Origin: Zooshikella harenae
Lineage (GTDB): Bacteria > Pseudomonadota > Gammaproteobacteria > Pseudomonadales > Zooshikellaceae
Reading direction: 5' to 3'
DNA length: 52,779 nt
Assembly: GCF_018837975.1 (NCBI RefSeq)
Contig: NZ_JAGSOY010000035.1
Location: 1-52,779, forward strand
The position numbers and the translations under genes were made by a program. Shown in pieces: positions 1-9,316 of this stretch (within the stretch, counting starts at the first letter, position 1; each line of letters opens with the position of its first letter). A model generated the notes under the pieces. That model did not search any database and was not told the origin of the DNA. It saw nothing but the letters and a program-made list of their open reading frames with translations.

Positions 1-5
1 TTTGA

Positions 6-41
6 GGCCGACTTTGTTTTCACAAAATCGGCCATTTTTTT
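6..41 (+). terminator. Rho-independent terminator of an upstream gene
   Basis: A 12-bp stem (6-17 pairing with 22-33, one G-U pair) with a 4-base loop is followed by a run of T. It would end a plus-strand transcript that begins outside the window. Confidence 0.75.
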
Positions 42-113
42 GATCATCACTTGGTTTCAAGTAAAAAGTGCAATCTTTCATATTTAATAGATTTTTGCAA
101 TCTTCCAATTACG

Positions 114-300
114 CTTAAATAAACAATAATGATATTTCGATGTATGGTTTGGTAAGAAAAAGGCTGGGTAACGTATGTCGAACTGCTTACCGCAAGGATG
201 TGGCAGCCAAGCCTCCAGGGAAGGATTCACGGCGTGTTCGAAGGGCATTATGCATACTTTGAGCAAAGATGGTTTAGAATAAAATGGCTTTTATAAAATT
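114..300 (+). repeat. Dispersed palindromic repeat, copy 1
   Basis: This copy of an intergenic repeat family matches 10600-10790 in the same orientation and 9413-9535 and 51306-51475 in the opposite one. The most conserved part is a core of about 45 bases around 195-240, which includes CCTCCAGGGAAGGATT. A short GC-rich inner hairpin precedes the core. Outer arms (about 161-186 and 235-260) are partly complementary; this copy has the most mismatches. Its right end (AT-rich, about 280-297) is also seen in the fragment near 25.2 kb. Short reading frames across it look spurious. Confidence 0.8.
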
Positions 301-450
301 CCAATATACCTCTTTGAGGGTATTTTCTACTGATTACCATCTAAAAAATGAAAAACACTCTTTGTGTTGGTACATAATTAACGGCGTTAGTACCCGTTGG
401 TAATAAAGACTATACTATGATTTATTATTTATTACGGCATGTGATGTAGT

Positions 451-1356
451 GTGATGGGACATTTTGGACGCATTCTACTTTTTCTAATTTCATGCCAACT
501 TTCTTTAATGTCCAAAGGCGCAGGAAGTTTCTCCTCAATTACCATACCCCGTCCACAGCATCAGCCTTCAGGGGATTTAGACACACGAAGTGATTACTTT
601 TCCAGTCTGCTGGATAAAGTACTATTAATTACCAATGATCGTTATGACCCGATTAAATTAACATATCATCCAACATTTTTTACGCAAGCACGTACGGTCA
701 GACTGTTAGCAAATGGGGAAGAGCTTGATGTCATATGGCTTATGACCGATATTCAACGTGAAACCCGTTTACGTCCCATTCGAACTCCCTTAATGAAAGG
801 TTTGCTTGGTGTAAGGTGTTTGGTTATTCGCCAAAGTGATAAAAAGCGTTTTGAGTCGATCAAGTCCATTGAATCGCTTAGAAAATTACTGGCCCTACAA
901 GGTCATGACTGGCCTGACACTAAAATTCTCAGGGCTAATTACCTGTTGGTGCTTCCCGTTAGGCATTACCATGAGGCATTTTCAATGTTAGCAAAAGGCA
1001 GAGCAGATTATTTCCCAAGAGGTATACTTGAAGCATTACCAGAACTTGAGAGTAAAAAAGAGCTTTCCTTAACTGTTGCTAATCATTTACTTATCACTTA
1101 TCGCGCACCCATTTATTATTTTGTCAATAAACAAAACTCTAAACTAGCGGAGCGTATTGAGCTTGGTTTAAAACGACTAATTGCAACGAAAGCTTTGGAT
1201 AAACATTTAAAAAATTATCACGGATTTGAACTTGTTAATAAACTAATGAAAAATCATAAAACTAAACTATTGAAGTTGTATAATCCACTGCTAACAACAG
1301 AAAGTCAAAATGTAAGTCATGTTTACTATTATCAGGACGATTTATTTAAGCAATAA
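451..1356 (+). CDS. Periplasmic substrate-binding-like protein
   Basis: This 301-residue protein has an N-terminal signal peptide (hydrophobic stretch at about residues 7-20). The rest resembles periplasmic binding proteins of the SBP_bac_3 (type 2) fold: an early segment naming a region 'LDVIWLMTDIQRETRLRPIR', then 'LLGVRCLVIRQSD' and a late 'ITYRAPIYYFVNKQN', where such proteins place the ligand-contacting strands and the hinge return. No permease or ATPase gene is adjacent, so it may be a stand-alone sensor or orphan binding protein rather than part of an ABC importer. The start at 451 is GTG, with ATG directly after at 454; either is possible. The ligand cannot be told from sequence. Confidence 0.6.
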   Translation: MMGHFGRILLFLISCQLSLMSKGAGSFSSITIPRPQHQPSGDLDTRSDYFSSLLDKVLLITNDRYDPIKLTYHPTFFTQARTVRLLANGEELDVIWLMTDIQRETRLRPIRTPLMKGLLGVRCLVIRQSDKKRFESIKSIESLRKLLALQGHDWPDTKILRANYLLVLPVRHYHEAFSMLAKGRADYFPRGILEALPELESKKELSLTVANHLLITYRAPIYYFVNKQNSKLAERIELGLKRLIATKALDKHLKNYHGFELVNKLMKNHKTKLLKLYNPLLTTESQNVSHVYYYQDDLFKQ

Positions 1357-1467
1357 TTCATTAGACTTTCATCACCATCATCACGCCTTCTGACCGTTTT
1401 CAACAGCCTCCTTTGCACTAAACCAACTATGCTGAGATAAAGCTAAAGTAAAACAGTTGAGGTTTAT

Positions 1468-3408
1468 ATGGGCTTAAATGTTGCGCAAAAACTAATTAAA
1501 TCTCACTTAGCTACTGGCACTATGTCACCCGGTGAGTCTATTGAGCTAGTCATTGATCAAACATTAACCCAGGATGCCACGGGCACTTTAGTGATGCTGG
1601 AGTTTGAAAAACTGGGCCTACCTAAAGTCAAAACGGAGCTGTCAGCGCAGTATGTCGATCATAATCTGATTCAAAGTGACTTTAAAAATGCGGATGACCA
1701 TTTGTTTTTACAAAGCGCCTGTCGAAAATACGGCATCTGGTTTAGCCCTCCAGGTAATGGCATTAGCCATGTGGTGCATATGGAACAGTTTGGCCAGCCA
1801 GGCAAATCCTTGTTGGGTGCTGATAGTCATACATGTGCGGCAGGCTCACTTGGCATGTTGGCCATGGGCGCTGGAGGCTTGCAAGTCGCGATGGCAATGG
1901 CGGGCTTTCCTTTTGCACTGAAAATGCCGCGTATTATGGGTGTCAAGCTGGAAGGTAAACTCGCTCCTTGGATAAATGCTAAAGATGTGATTTTAGAAAT
2001 GCTTCGTCGGCATGGCGTAAAAGGAGGCATTGGCAAAATCATTGAATACTATGGACCTGGGTTAGCTAACCTGACGGCGATGCAGCGTCATGTGATTGCT
2101 AATATGGGCCAGGAGTTGGGGGCTACAGCCAGTGTTTTTCCAGCTGATGAACAAACCAAAACCTATTTACAACAGCAGCAGCGTGGTGATGGCTTTAAAC
2201 CACTGTGTGCTGACGCTGATGCTCAGTATGATGAGCATGACCATATTGATTTGAGCGCAATAGAGCCTCTTATTGCCTGCCCTTCCAGTCCGGATAATGT
2301 AGTGCCTGTTCGAGAGGTTGCTGGCCAACCGGTTTACCAGTGCTATATCGGTTCATCAGCGAACCCAGGTCTGCGGGACTTTGAGATTCCTTCATTAATG
2401 GTTGAAAACCAGCAAGTTCACCAAAGCGTATCATTTGATATTAATCCTACTTCTCGCCAGCTTTTGGAGCACCTTACCCAGTCTGGGGCATTAGGCCGTT
2501 TGGTTCATGCTGGTGCCCGCCTTCATCAAACGGGTTGCAATGGCTGCATTGGTATGGGGCAGGCCCCTGCTACCGGACGAATCAGTCTACGCACCGTGCC
2601 CCGTAATTTTCCTGGCCGTTCGGGGACACCAGAGGATCAGGTTTACTTATGTAGTCCTGAGACCGCCACCGCAAGTGCCTTGAGTAGCAAGATCACCGAT
2701 CCTCGTGATTTGAATATTGCTTATCCAACATGGCAAGAGCCGGATGAGGTTGAAGTTAACCGGAAAATGCTATTACCTCCCAGCGATATTGATATTGCCG
2801 TAACGCTGGTGAAAGGACCTAATATTAAAACCCTGCCCGATTTTCCGCCATTACCAGAAAAAATAACCGGTATTTTATTACTAAAAACGGGAGACAATGT
2901 ATCAACAGATGAAATTCTCCCTGCAGGCGCGACCATTTTACCTTTTCGCAGTAATATTCCTGAGATTAGTAAATACTGTTTTCAGCGAATTGATAACGCA
3001 TTTTATAAAAAGGCAAAAGAAACGCCGTTTGACAGTATTTTTATTTTGGGAGGTGAAAATTATGGACAAGGTTCTAGTCGTGAGCATGCTGCATTAGCTC
3101 CCCGCTATCTTGGCGTACAGTGTGTTATTGCCAAAAGCCTGGCAAGAATTCACCGACGTAATCTCATTAATTTTGGTATAACCCCTTTGCTGTTTAGTAA
3201 AAAAGAAGATTACGATCTATTAATCGAAGGTCATGAACTTGAGATAAGCCACTTAGGTGACCAATTATTGCAAGGAAAGACAATTAATATCGAAAATAAA
3301 ACCACTTCAGGGACAGTAAAAGTGACGCATGATTTAGATAGTGACGAAATAAAAACACTTATTGCAGGTGGTTTATTAAATTGGGTTAGGCAACAAACAA
3401 ATGACTAA
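1468..3408 (+). CDS. Aconitate hydratase, Aquifex-type
   Basis: This 646-residue protein would interconvert citrate and isocitrate in the cytoplasm. Its length and single-chain order (Fe-S domains first, swivel domain last) fit the short Aquifex-type putative aconitases rather than the roughly 900-residue AcnA or AcnB. Visible motifs are GADSHTC (117-123), the paired cluster cysteines in GCNGC (C357 and C360), NFPGRSG, and the swivel-domain motif GGENYGQGSSREHAALAPRY. The first cluster cysteine, normally in a G-S-C-T-N motif about 60 residues before the pair, is replaced: the sequence reads YIGSSANPG, with Ser297 at the expected position and a Cys five residues earlier (C292). Function as a canonical aconitase is therefore less certain; a related hydro-lyase is possible. 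It is monocistronic and faces away from the hydrogenase operon. Confidence 0.85.
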   Translation: MGLNVAQKLIKSHLATGTMSPGESIELVIDQTLTQDATGTLVMLEFEKLGLPKVKTELSAQYVDHNLIQSDFKNADDHLFLQSACRKYGIWFSPPGNGISHVVHMEQFGQPGKSLLGADSHTCAAGSLGMLAMGAGGLQVAMAMAGFPFALKMPRIMGVKLEGKLAPWINAKDVILEMLRRHGVKGGIGKIIEYYGPGLANLTAMQRHVIANMGQELGATASVFPADEQTKTYLQQQQRGDGFKPLCADADAQYDEHDHIDLSAIEPLIACPSSPDNVVPVREVAGQPVYQCYIGSSANPGLRDFEIPSLMVENQQVHQSVSFDINPTSRQLLEHLTQSGALGRLVHAGARLHQTGCNGCIGMGQAPATGRISLRTVPRNFPGRSGTPEDQVYLCSPETATASALSSKITDPRDLNIAYPTWQEPDEVEVNRKMLLPPSDIDIAVTLVKGPNIKTLPDFPPLPEKITGILLLKTGDNVSTDEILPAGATILPFRSNIPEISKYCFQRIDNAFYKKAKETPFDSIFILGGENYGQGSSREHAALAPRYLGVQCVIAKSLARIHRRNLINFGITPLLFSKKEDYDLLIEGHELEISHLGDQLLQGKTINIENKTTSGTVKVTHDLDSDEIKTLIAGGLLNWVRQQTND

Positions 3409-3434
3409 AACAACAAGCCTCTAGCCCTGAGCCA

Positions 3435-3923
3435 CTAGTGCTGAGAGGCAAGCTTGTCTGTGGTTTGTGCTGGTTTGATACTTAGGCTTTCAACCATCAC
3501 GCTTTCCCCTTTGCTGAGACCAGTGCAGCAAGCTCTCAGATACTCGATATCACCTAAGTATTCAATGTCAACGGTATTAGACAGCATCATTGATGTCGAG
3601 GAAGATGGTGGTGCCTCCTCAACAATAACGCCAAACTCACCTGAAGCATCTTTATAAACGAGTAAAAAGGAGATGGTTTGCTTTGGTGGAGTAATAAAAT
3701 TCAACCAGACCACCGCGTTAAGCTTTAAGCTGTGTTTTACTTTTTTGGTTGGTGGTGGGACTGCTTTTTGGGGCTTACTACTTCGTAATAATTTAAAGAA
3801 GAAACTGCGTTTTTCGGCATCAATCAGATCGGAAGGCGTTGTCTGTGAGTCCATATAGGCTGAACGAGGCACCTCTCCCAGTTTATGGAGTTTTAAACAG
3901 GTTGTAGGTACTTTTTGATGCAT
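3435..3923 (-). CDS. Hypothetical protein, 162 aa
   Basis: I do not recognise this protein. I chose the ATG at 3923 because AGGGA lies eight bases upstream; a TTG nine codons earlier is less likely. The N-terminal half is basic and includes a Pro/Lys-rich linker (PPPTKK). The C-terminal half alternates hydrophobic and polar residues, suggesting a small beta-rich domain. There is no signal peptide or membrane segment. It converges on the aconitase gene with only 26 bases between stop codons. Confidence 0.6.
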   Translation of the reverse strand: MHQKVPTTCLKLHKLGEVPRSAYMDSQTTPSDLIDAEKRSFFFKLLRSSKPQKAVPPPTKKVKHSLKLNAVVWLNFITPPKQTISFLLVYKDASGEFGVIVEEAPPSSSTSMMLSNTVDIEYLGDIEYLRACCTGLSKGESVMVESLSIKPAQTTDKLASQH

Positions 3924-4147
3924 AATTACAGTCCCTTTTATGACCGACAAAAAACGGATCTGTCACTCTATTTTGTCCAGTGTATGCAAAATGTTAATTA
4001 AAAAGAGCACAAATAAACTCTTTGGAATAACATAAAGCACTACTCTTCTTTAAGGTAATTATAATCATGCTATTTGAGAATTAACCAATAAAAGTTAATT
4101 GTTGATTTTTTGTTAGTTAAGCCGGAATCGAATAAGCGTATATTCTT

Positions 4148-5446
4148 TTAACTGCGAAGTATTTTAAAATCTAAAAAGTGTGTGGAACAGGAAATACAAG
4201 GGTCATAATTGCGAATCACTTGTTCGCAAAAAAACTTTAATGTTTGGTCAGAGTGATTAAGGCCAAATTTTTTTACAGAATATTTAAGGTCTTGTTCAAT
4301 GCGGGCTTGATTCTGACTGGTGGGGGGAATAATGGTACAACGCACAACATTCCCTTTATCATCAAGTTTATAACGGTGGTAAATCATGCCGCGTGGTGCT
4401 TCAGTACAGAAGCAGCAGGTTCCTGCTTTCGGCGTAACAGGAACATGAGATTCTCCTGTGGGGCAACTGCCAGCCATTATTTTGCTGGCTTCATAAAGTG
4501 AATAAACTATTTCTATGGCTCGAGCTTGAATACTGGTAAACATATTCTGGTTTGGAAAAGTTATGCCCAGCTGCGTAATAAGTTTTTTAATTGGATTGGG
4601 CAAAATCATGTAATTATTATTGAGTCTCGCCAATGGCCCCACTAAATAATCTTGTCCATTAAGCAGCGAATAAAATGCCGTGGAGTGGGCTACCTGATGT
4701 TCATGAAATTGTTTGGCATAGCCTTTGTAGGTAAGGCTTAACCCATTACTCGTCACAATTCGGCCACCATTAATGGGGTATTTTTTTGAGTGTTTCAAGC
4801 TTACCCAAATGAAGTCATGACTATAATCTGGCAGATCTAAGGTTGTGGTCCAGGCAATCAAGGACTTGGCGGCAGGAAGCGCATTATCGATTTTGGTACG
4901 CACTTCATCCCAGCGTTTACGGTCGGGTAACCGACCAAATCCGCCTACTTGAAGACCTACGGGGTGAACGGATCGCCCACCAAGCAGTGCCATCAACGCA
5001 TTGCCAGCTTCTTGTAGTAACATCCCCCGCTGTAAAATCTGTGGGTACTGTTTTGCCATGTGAATGGCACTGTCAAAGCCTAAAAAGTCTGGAGCTGCAA
5101 GAAAGTGAATATGTAAGGCATGACTTTGAATCCACTCTCCCAGATTCATTAAACGACGCAGTTGCACCAAGTGCTTAGGTAATTTAATACCAAATAATTG
5201 TTCCATGGCTTGAATGGACGTGAGCTGGTAAGCCATGGGGCAAATACCACAGATGCGCGCATTCAGGTCTGGTACATCTTTATAGGATTTACCTTCCAAA
5301 AATTTTTCAAATAACCGAGGGGGCTCAAAAATTTTCAGGTGCAGTTTTTCAATTGAATCACCTTTGGCGGAGAGTTCCAAAGCCCCCTCGCCTTCCAGGC
5401 GGGTGACAAAGGGCACATTCAGCTTAATCGTGCGGTTATTATTCAT
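4148..5446 (-). CDS. hydA: [NiFe] hydrogenase large (alpha) subunit, group 3b
   Basis: This is the catalytic subunit that binds the NiFe(CN)2CO centre of a cytoplasmic NAD(P)-linked bidirectional (sulf)hydrogenase. The N-terminal metal motif is RICGICPMAYQ (C66, C69), a form I associate with group 3b enzymes. The C-terminal motif DPCISCSTH supplies C417, C420 and H423. Nine residues follow H423, the usual removable tail cut by a maturation endopeptidase, which is encoded at 25326-25844. I chose the ATG at 5446 because it overlaps the stop of the small subunit as ATGA and has AAGGAAG upstream, giving 432 residues; an ATG ten codons earlier lies inside the small-subunit gene. It is the last gene of the hypAB-hydBGDA operon. 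Confidence 0.93.
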   Translation of the reverse strand: MNNNRTIKLNVPFVTRLEGEGALELSAKGDSIEKLHLKIFEPPRLFEKFLEGKSYKDVPDLNARICGICPMAYQLTSIQAMEQLFGIKLPKHLVQLRRLMNLGEWIQSHALHIHFLAAPDFLGFDSAIHMAKQYPQILQRGMLLQEAGNALMALLGGRSVHPVGLQVGGFGRLPDRKRWDEVRTKIDNALPAAKSLIAWTTTLDLPDYSHDFIWVSLKHSKKYPINGGRIVTSNGLSLTYKGYAKQFHEHQVAHSTAFYSLLNGQDYLVGPLARLNNNYMILPNPIKKLITQLGITFPNQNMFTSIQARAIEIVYSLYEASKIMAGSCPTGESHVPVTPKAGTCCFCTEAPRGMIYHRYKLDDKGNVVRCTIIPPTSQNQARIEQDLKYSVKKFGLNHSDQTLKFFCEQVIRNYDPCISCSTHFLDFKILRS

Positions 5447-6237
5447 TCCACTTCCTTGGCATGAATGGTCTGCCAACGATGAAACTGATCGCGAAAGGGT
5501 TGGCTATGGCTGTGGATTGCAGCAAAACGTTGGGCTACCTCTACTGACACCAGGCCAAGTCCTGCAAATTGATTCGCTAGGCTGTCACAGTTAGGCTGTT
5601 CTGAAGGACCAAAGCAACCATAACAGGCGCGACCAAAGGTTGGACACAATGCACCGCAGCCCGTTCGTACCACGGGCCCTAAACAAGGTGCTTGTTGGGT
5701 CACCAGCACACACACTTGTTGCTGACGTTTACAGTCCATACATAATTTTTCGCCTGAAGGTTTAGGTTTACTGCCGAGCAATAGCTGCTGAATAAAGTGG
5801 TTCATTTGTTGAATGGTAATGGGACAGCCCCAAAGCTCAAAATCCACCTTAATATGTTCGGCAACACCTGTTGAGTGCTGTAGTGAGGAAACAAATTCCG
5901 GTTTGGCGTAAACGGCTTGTAGCCAGTTTTCATCGGACAGGTTGCGTAATGCTTGTATGCCACCACTGGTTGCACAGGCACCTATACTGACCACTAATTT
6001 ACTGTGCTGACGAATGTGTTGAGCGCGTTCAAGGTCTTCTGGGGTTGAGATACTGCCTTCAACAAAAGCAATATCCACTTCGGCTGAAAAATTATTAATG
6101 CCACCCTCAATAAAGTGTTTAATTTCAACCTTATTTAATAAATCCAGTAGCACAACCCCTTGATTGAGAAATGCCAGCTGGCAGCCTGAACAGGATGTCA
6201 ATTTATGAATTGCAATGGCCAGTTTGCTAGGAGGCAT
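5443..6237 (-). CDS. hydD: [NiFe] hydrogenase small (delta) subunit
   Basis: The 264-residue electron-transfer subunit carries electrons from the NiFe site through iron-sulfur clusters. The N-terminal CSGCQ (C16, C19), SIGAC and WGCPI supply the four proximal-cluster cysteines. A Cys-rich C-terminal third, with CMDC, CLGP, TGCGALCPTFGRACYGC, can hold two more [4Fe-4S] clusters, as in group 3b delta subunits. It lacks the twin-arginine signal of periplasmic hydrogenases, which supports a cytoplasmic location. The gene overlaps the large-subunit start by four bases and lies 27 bases after hydG. Confidence 0.93.
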   Translation of the reverse strand: MPPSKLAIAIHKLTSCSGCQLAFLNQGVVLLDLLNKVEIKHFIEGGINNFSAEVDIAFVEGSISTPEDLERAQHIRQHSKLVVSIGACATSGGIQALRNLSDENWLQAVYAKPEFVSSLQHSTGVAEHIKVDFELWGCPITIQQMNHFIQQLLLGSKPKPSGEKLCMDCKRQQQVCVLVTQQAPCLGPVVRTGCGALCPTFGRACYGCFGPSEQPNCDSLANQFAGLGLVSVEVAQRFAAIHSHSQPFRDQFHRWQTIHAKEVE

Positions 6238-6264
6238 AAGAGGTTCTCATTCAATTCCAGTTTA

Positions 6265-7095
6265 TCAAATACCAGAAAGTCCAAACCAAGGTTTCACAGT
6301 GGGGTAATGAAATACCGGGCCATCTTTACAGACAAAAAAGGGCCCCAGCTGGCAATGGCCGCAGGATGCCTGCCCACATTGAAAGTTACGTTCCAGGCTT
6401 AAATAAACGGCTTCATCAGCCACATGAAGTTTAGCCAGTTGCTTTAGGGCTGCTAGCATCATGATTTCAGGCCCACACATTAGAACCGCACAGTTTTCGG
6501 TATCGAATTCAGCAAAGTTCAAGAGTTCAGTGACCATGCCCAGCCGCCACTTATAGCGATGTTTGTATTCTTCACTGGCAGCCAATAGTACTTGGCAGTT
6601 ACCGGTGTTTTGCCAGTGGTCATATTGTGTTTGCCAGAGTAGATCATTGTGATGTTTTACACCCTGTAAAATGACAATACGTCCATAGTGTTGTTTATGT
6701 TCAACGGTATGGTTTATTGCTGCAACGACGGGGGCACAACCCAATCCAGCAGTAATAAACACAATGTCTTTGCCTTTAGTCTGCTCAAGTGGCCAACCGT
6801 AACCAAAGGGCCCTCGCAAGCCAAGCTGCTGTCCTGGTTCTAGTTGCACTAATGGTTGGGTAACACGACCTACGGCACGTATCGTATGTAACAGTAAATT
6901 GTTTCGCCAGCCCATAATTGAAATGGCAACTTCACCTAGCCCAAATAAATAAAGCATATTGAATTGACCAAATGAAAAGTTAAATGGAGCTGAGGTATTG
7001 AGCTTTAAATACAGTGTAAAGATGCCGGGTGATTCCTGATGTTTATCCATCAAAGTTGTAGTTAATGGCACAAAGCTAGCGATCGGTTGGTTCAT
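6265..7095 (-). CDS. hydG: Hydrogenase gamma subunit, FAD/NAD(P)-binding diaphorase
   Basis: This 276-residue ferredoxin-NADP reductase-like subunit passes electrons between the hydrogenase clusters and NAD(P). FAD-binding sequence (FGQFNMLYLFGLGEVAIS) comes first, then the nucleotide-binding segment IVFITAGLGCAPVVAAI and the MCGPEIMM motif typical of the family. The C-terminal CGQASCGHCQLGPFFVC should bind a [2Fe-2S] cluster, as in dihydroorotate dehydrogenase electron-transfer subunits. Its start overlaps the end of hydB by 20 bases, suggesting coupled translation. The choice between NADH and NADPH cannot be settled from sequence. Confidence 0.92.
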   Translation of the reverse strand: MNQPIASFVPLTTTLMDKHQESPGIFTLYLKLNTSAPFNFSFGQFNMLYLFGLGEVAISIMGWRNNLLLHTIRAVGRVTQPLVQLEPGQQLGLRGPFGYGWPLEQTKGKDIVFITAGLGCAPVVAAINHTVEHKQHYGRIVILQGVKHHNDLLWQTQYDHWQNTGNCQVLLAASEEYKHRYKWRLGMVTELLNFAEFDTENCAVLMCGPEIMMLAALKQLAKLHVADEAVYLSLERNFQCGQASCGHCQLGPFFVCKDGPVFHYPTVKPWFGLSGI

Positions 7096-8191
7096 GGGGG
7101 GTGCCTTTTACCAGTATTTGAGCTTCTGCCACCAGATCAATTCCCACTGGACACCAGCTGATACATCGCCCACAACCTACACAGCCACTTCGGCCATACT
7201 GTTGTTGCCAATTCGCTAACTTGTGTAATAACCACTGACGATAGCGATGACGTATTTCGGGTCGGAACAGCTTGCCTGCGATGTAGCCATGTTGCTCGCT
7301 GAAGCATGAGTCCCATAAACGTACTTGCTCAGCTTGTTGTAACTTAATATCACTGGTTGATTCCTGTTTTGAACAAAAACAGGTAGGACACACCAGCGTG
7401 CAATTTCCACAGGCTAAACAACGGTCAGCGACATCTTGCCACTGGGGGTGCTCCAGATTTTCTGTCAACTTTAGCAGTGAGTCTTCATCTGGCATCTGTC
7501 GTTGTTGCTGACTGGCATCGGCTAACTGTTTTTGGGCTGTATGTAATTGGTCCTTTGAAACTTGTGGTCCCAATGTGAGCTGTTGAAAAATTGCCTGCCC
7601 CTGCTCACTGCCACAACCCATTAAATAGCCCTCCTCCAACTCGTCTAAAACTAAGTCAAAGCTGTGAGTTGCTTCTGGACCATCACCCGTTGAGACACAA
7701 AAACAGGTTTCTGCACTTTGAGCGCAGTTGACGGCGATAATGAAAAGCTGCTCTCGTTGAGCTTGGTAGTATGGATCAGGATAAGGACCTTGCAGAAAAT
7801 GCTGATCCTGTAGTTTTAAGGCAGCAAGGTCACATCCTCTTAAGCCAATTACTGCAATAGGGTGAGCTTCTATGGATGCTTGGCGAAAGCATAACCCTTG
7901 CTCAGTTTGTTCTGCCTGCCAAAGTGGCTGTTCAGGCTTGAACAACCAGGGCTTTAATCCTTGAGGCCCTGTATTCCAGGCAAAACATCGGTTTGTCGAT
8001 GTATCTGTTAATTGATAATGGCCTGGTTTAGCTATTTCCTGCCTTCCCCAAGGTAGCTGTTCTACATGGCTAAGCTCAGTAAATACGATAGCGTTGTCTT
8101 TAACTGTAGGCCCAACAACCTGGTATCCCGCATTGGATAATACGCTGAAGAGCTGGTCCAGATGCTGTCGCGCTAAAAAATGTTTAATCAT
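7076..8191 (-). CDS. hydB: Hydrogenase beta subunit, dicluster ferredoxin-like
   Basis: This 371-residue subunit belongs to the 4Fe-4S dicluster proteins found as the beta subunit of sulfhydrogenases and in anaerobic sulfite reductase A. The C-terminal part has two ferredoxin motifs: CLACGNCTLVCPTC (around residue 265) and CVGCGRCISWCP (around 345). The N-terminal part has the family's GLRGCDLAALKLQDQHFL segment and further cysteines (CAQSAETCFC). It would relay electrons between the small and gamma subunits, and in archaeal homologues is linked to polysulfide reduction. The start overlaps the hypB stop by eight bases. Confidence 0.92.
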   Translation of the reverse strand: MIKHFLARQHLDQLFSVLSNAGYQVVGPTVKDNAIVFTELSHVEQLPWGRQEIAKPGHYQLTDTSTNRCFAWNTGPQGLKPWLFKPEQPLWQAEQTEQGLCFRQASIEAHPIAVIGLRGCDLAALKLQDQHFLQGPYPDPYYQAQREQLFIIAVNCAQSAETCFCVSTGDGPEATHSFDLVLDELEEGYLMGCGSEQGQAIFQQLTLGPQVSKDQLHTAQKQLADASQQQRQMPDEDSLLKLTENLEHPQWQDVADRCLACGNCTLVCPTCFCSKQESTSDIKLQQAEQVRLWDSCFSEQHGYIAGKLFRPEIRHRYRQWLLHKLANWQQQYGRSGCVGCGRCISWCPVGIDLVAEAQILVKGTPHEPTDR

Positions 8192-8990
8192 GAGGCAGGG
8201 TTGGAGACTCTTGGTGAGTGCCTAAAAAATGGTTACTGTTTAAATATCCAGTATTGGTTGCAGTGGTTAGCCATTCACGCCATTGGTCAAAGCCAAGTTG
8301 GGTTTTGGTCGAGAGTAATAAGACTTCTGCTTGAGGATTCAATTGAGCAATGGCTTGCTGGACAGTGTTGAGGTCAAAATCAACATAACCCATTAAGTCC
8401 GCTTTATTAATAATGATCAACTCACAGCTACTGAATAAGTGGGGGTATTTATTTGGCTTGTCGTTACCATCCGTAACCGCCATCATCGCAATACGGTGTG
8501 ACTCTCCCAGGTCAAATAACGCAGGGCAGACAAGATTACCGACATTTTCAATAAAAATAAGCGAGCCAGGTTCTGGTGCTAACTTTTCCAGCCCGGTTTT
8601 GATCAGCTCAGCATCTAAGTGGCAGCCTGTCCCAGTATTGATTTGCACAACATGACCACCGGCTGCTTTCACCCGGTTGGCATCATTCAGGGTTTGTTGG
8701 TCACCCTCCAGAATGGCTATGGGCGGTAAATCGTTAGCGAGCATTTGGAGTGTGGCTTCCAATAGGGCTGTTTTACCTGCACCCGGTGTGCCCATTAAGT
8801 TTATGCAGGTCATACCCTGCTGATGTAACCCGTGTCGGTTTTGTTCAGCCAGGTTTTCATTTTCGGCAAGTAATGCTTGTTGTAAATGCAGCGTTTGGGA
8901 TTCAGCAGGGAGGTGATGATGGCTATGATGATCTGACGCAAACTCAGTCAGTACCGCTTTATCTGAAGAACATCCGCAATGAGTACACAT
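8184..8990 (-). CDS. hypB: HypB, nickel-inserting GTPase
   Basis: HypB supplies energy and nickel for assembling the NiFe centre. The 268-residue protein has the N-terminal Cys nickel site MCTHCGC, a histidine-containing stretch (DHHSHHH) that may store metal, the P-loop GTPGAGKTALLE, and the internal CHLDAE and NKADLMGYVDF motifs of the family. It overlaps the hypA stop by one base and the hydB start by eight, so maturation and structural genes are translated from one transcript. Confidence 0.96.
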   Translation of the reverse strand: MCTHCGCSSDKAVLTEFASDHHSHHHLPAESQTLHLQQALLAENENLAEQNRHGLHQQGMTCINLMGTPGAGKTALLEATLQMLANDLPPIAILEGDQQTLNDANRVKAAGGHVVQINTGTGCHLDAELIKTGLEKLAPEPGSLIFIENVGNLVCPALFDLGESHRIAMMAVTDGNDKPNKYPHLFSSCELIIINKADLMGYVDFDLNTVQQAIAQLNPQAEVLLLSTKTQLGFDQWREWLTTATNTGYLNSNHFLGTHQESPTLPHD

Positions 8991-9316
8991 TAGGCAAACT
9001 CGATTTCAGTCAGCGTTAGTTGCTGTCCTGATAGCAGCGTATAGTCATAGCTGCCACACGGACAGGGTTGACCCAGTTGGGTTAAGGAAAAATCCTGGTG
9101 ACACTGCTGACAAGACGCTTTAGCTGGGTGATGGTCGATAATGAGTTGCGTATCGCTCAAGCCTGCCGTGGCTTTTACCCAGTCAAAACACCCGATCAGT
9201 CGTTCAGGATCAATACAACTCATACTGCCTACTTCAATTTTAATACATTTTATCTTTCGATTTAAATACGGCTGTATATATTTCAATAAAGCATTAATGA
9301 TGGATAGTTCATGCAC
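8990..9316 (-). CDS. hypA: HypA, nickel chaperone
   Basis: This 108-residue partner of HypB begins MHELSI, with the N-terminal His/Glu nickel site, and carries a zinc site in CQQCHQ and CPCG near residues 75-97. It is slightly shorter than the usual 113-118 residues. It is the first gene of the hydrogenase operon, with AAGGA 11 bases before the ATG. The promoter should lie between it and the repeat at 9413; a short inverted repeat TCACA-A-TGTGA at 9352-9362 is in that space, but its regulator is unknown. Confidence 0.95.
   Translation of the reverse strand: MHELSIINALLKYIQPYLNRKIKCIKIEVGSMSCIDPERLIGCFDWVKATAGLSDTQLIIDHHPAKASCQQCHQDFSLTQLGQPCPCGSYDYTLLSGQQLTLTEIEFA

Noticed and set aside
84-266. 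60-residue minus-strand frame at the first repeat
   Set aside because: It lies almost wholly within the dispersed repeat and similar frames arise from other copies; it is most likely spurious.
3417-3449. GCCTCT/AGAGGC inverted pair between the aconitase and the 162-residue gene
   Set aside because: The arms are short with a 21-base loop, no T-run follows, and one arm lies inside the minus-strand coding region.
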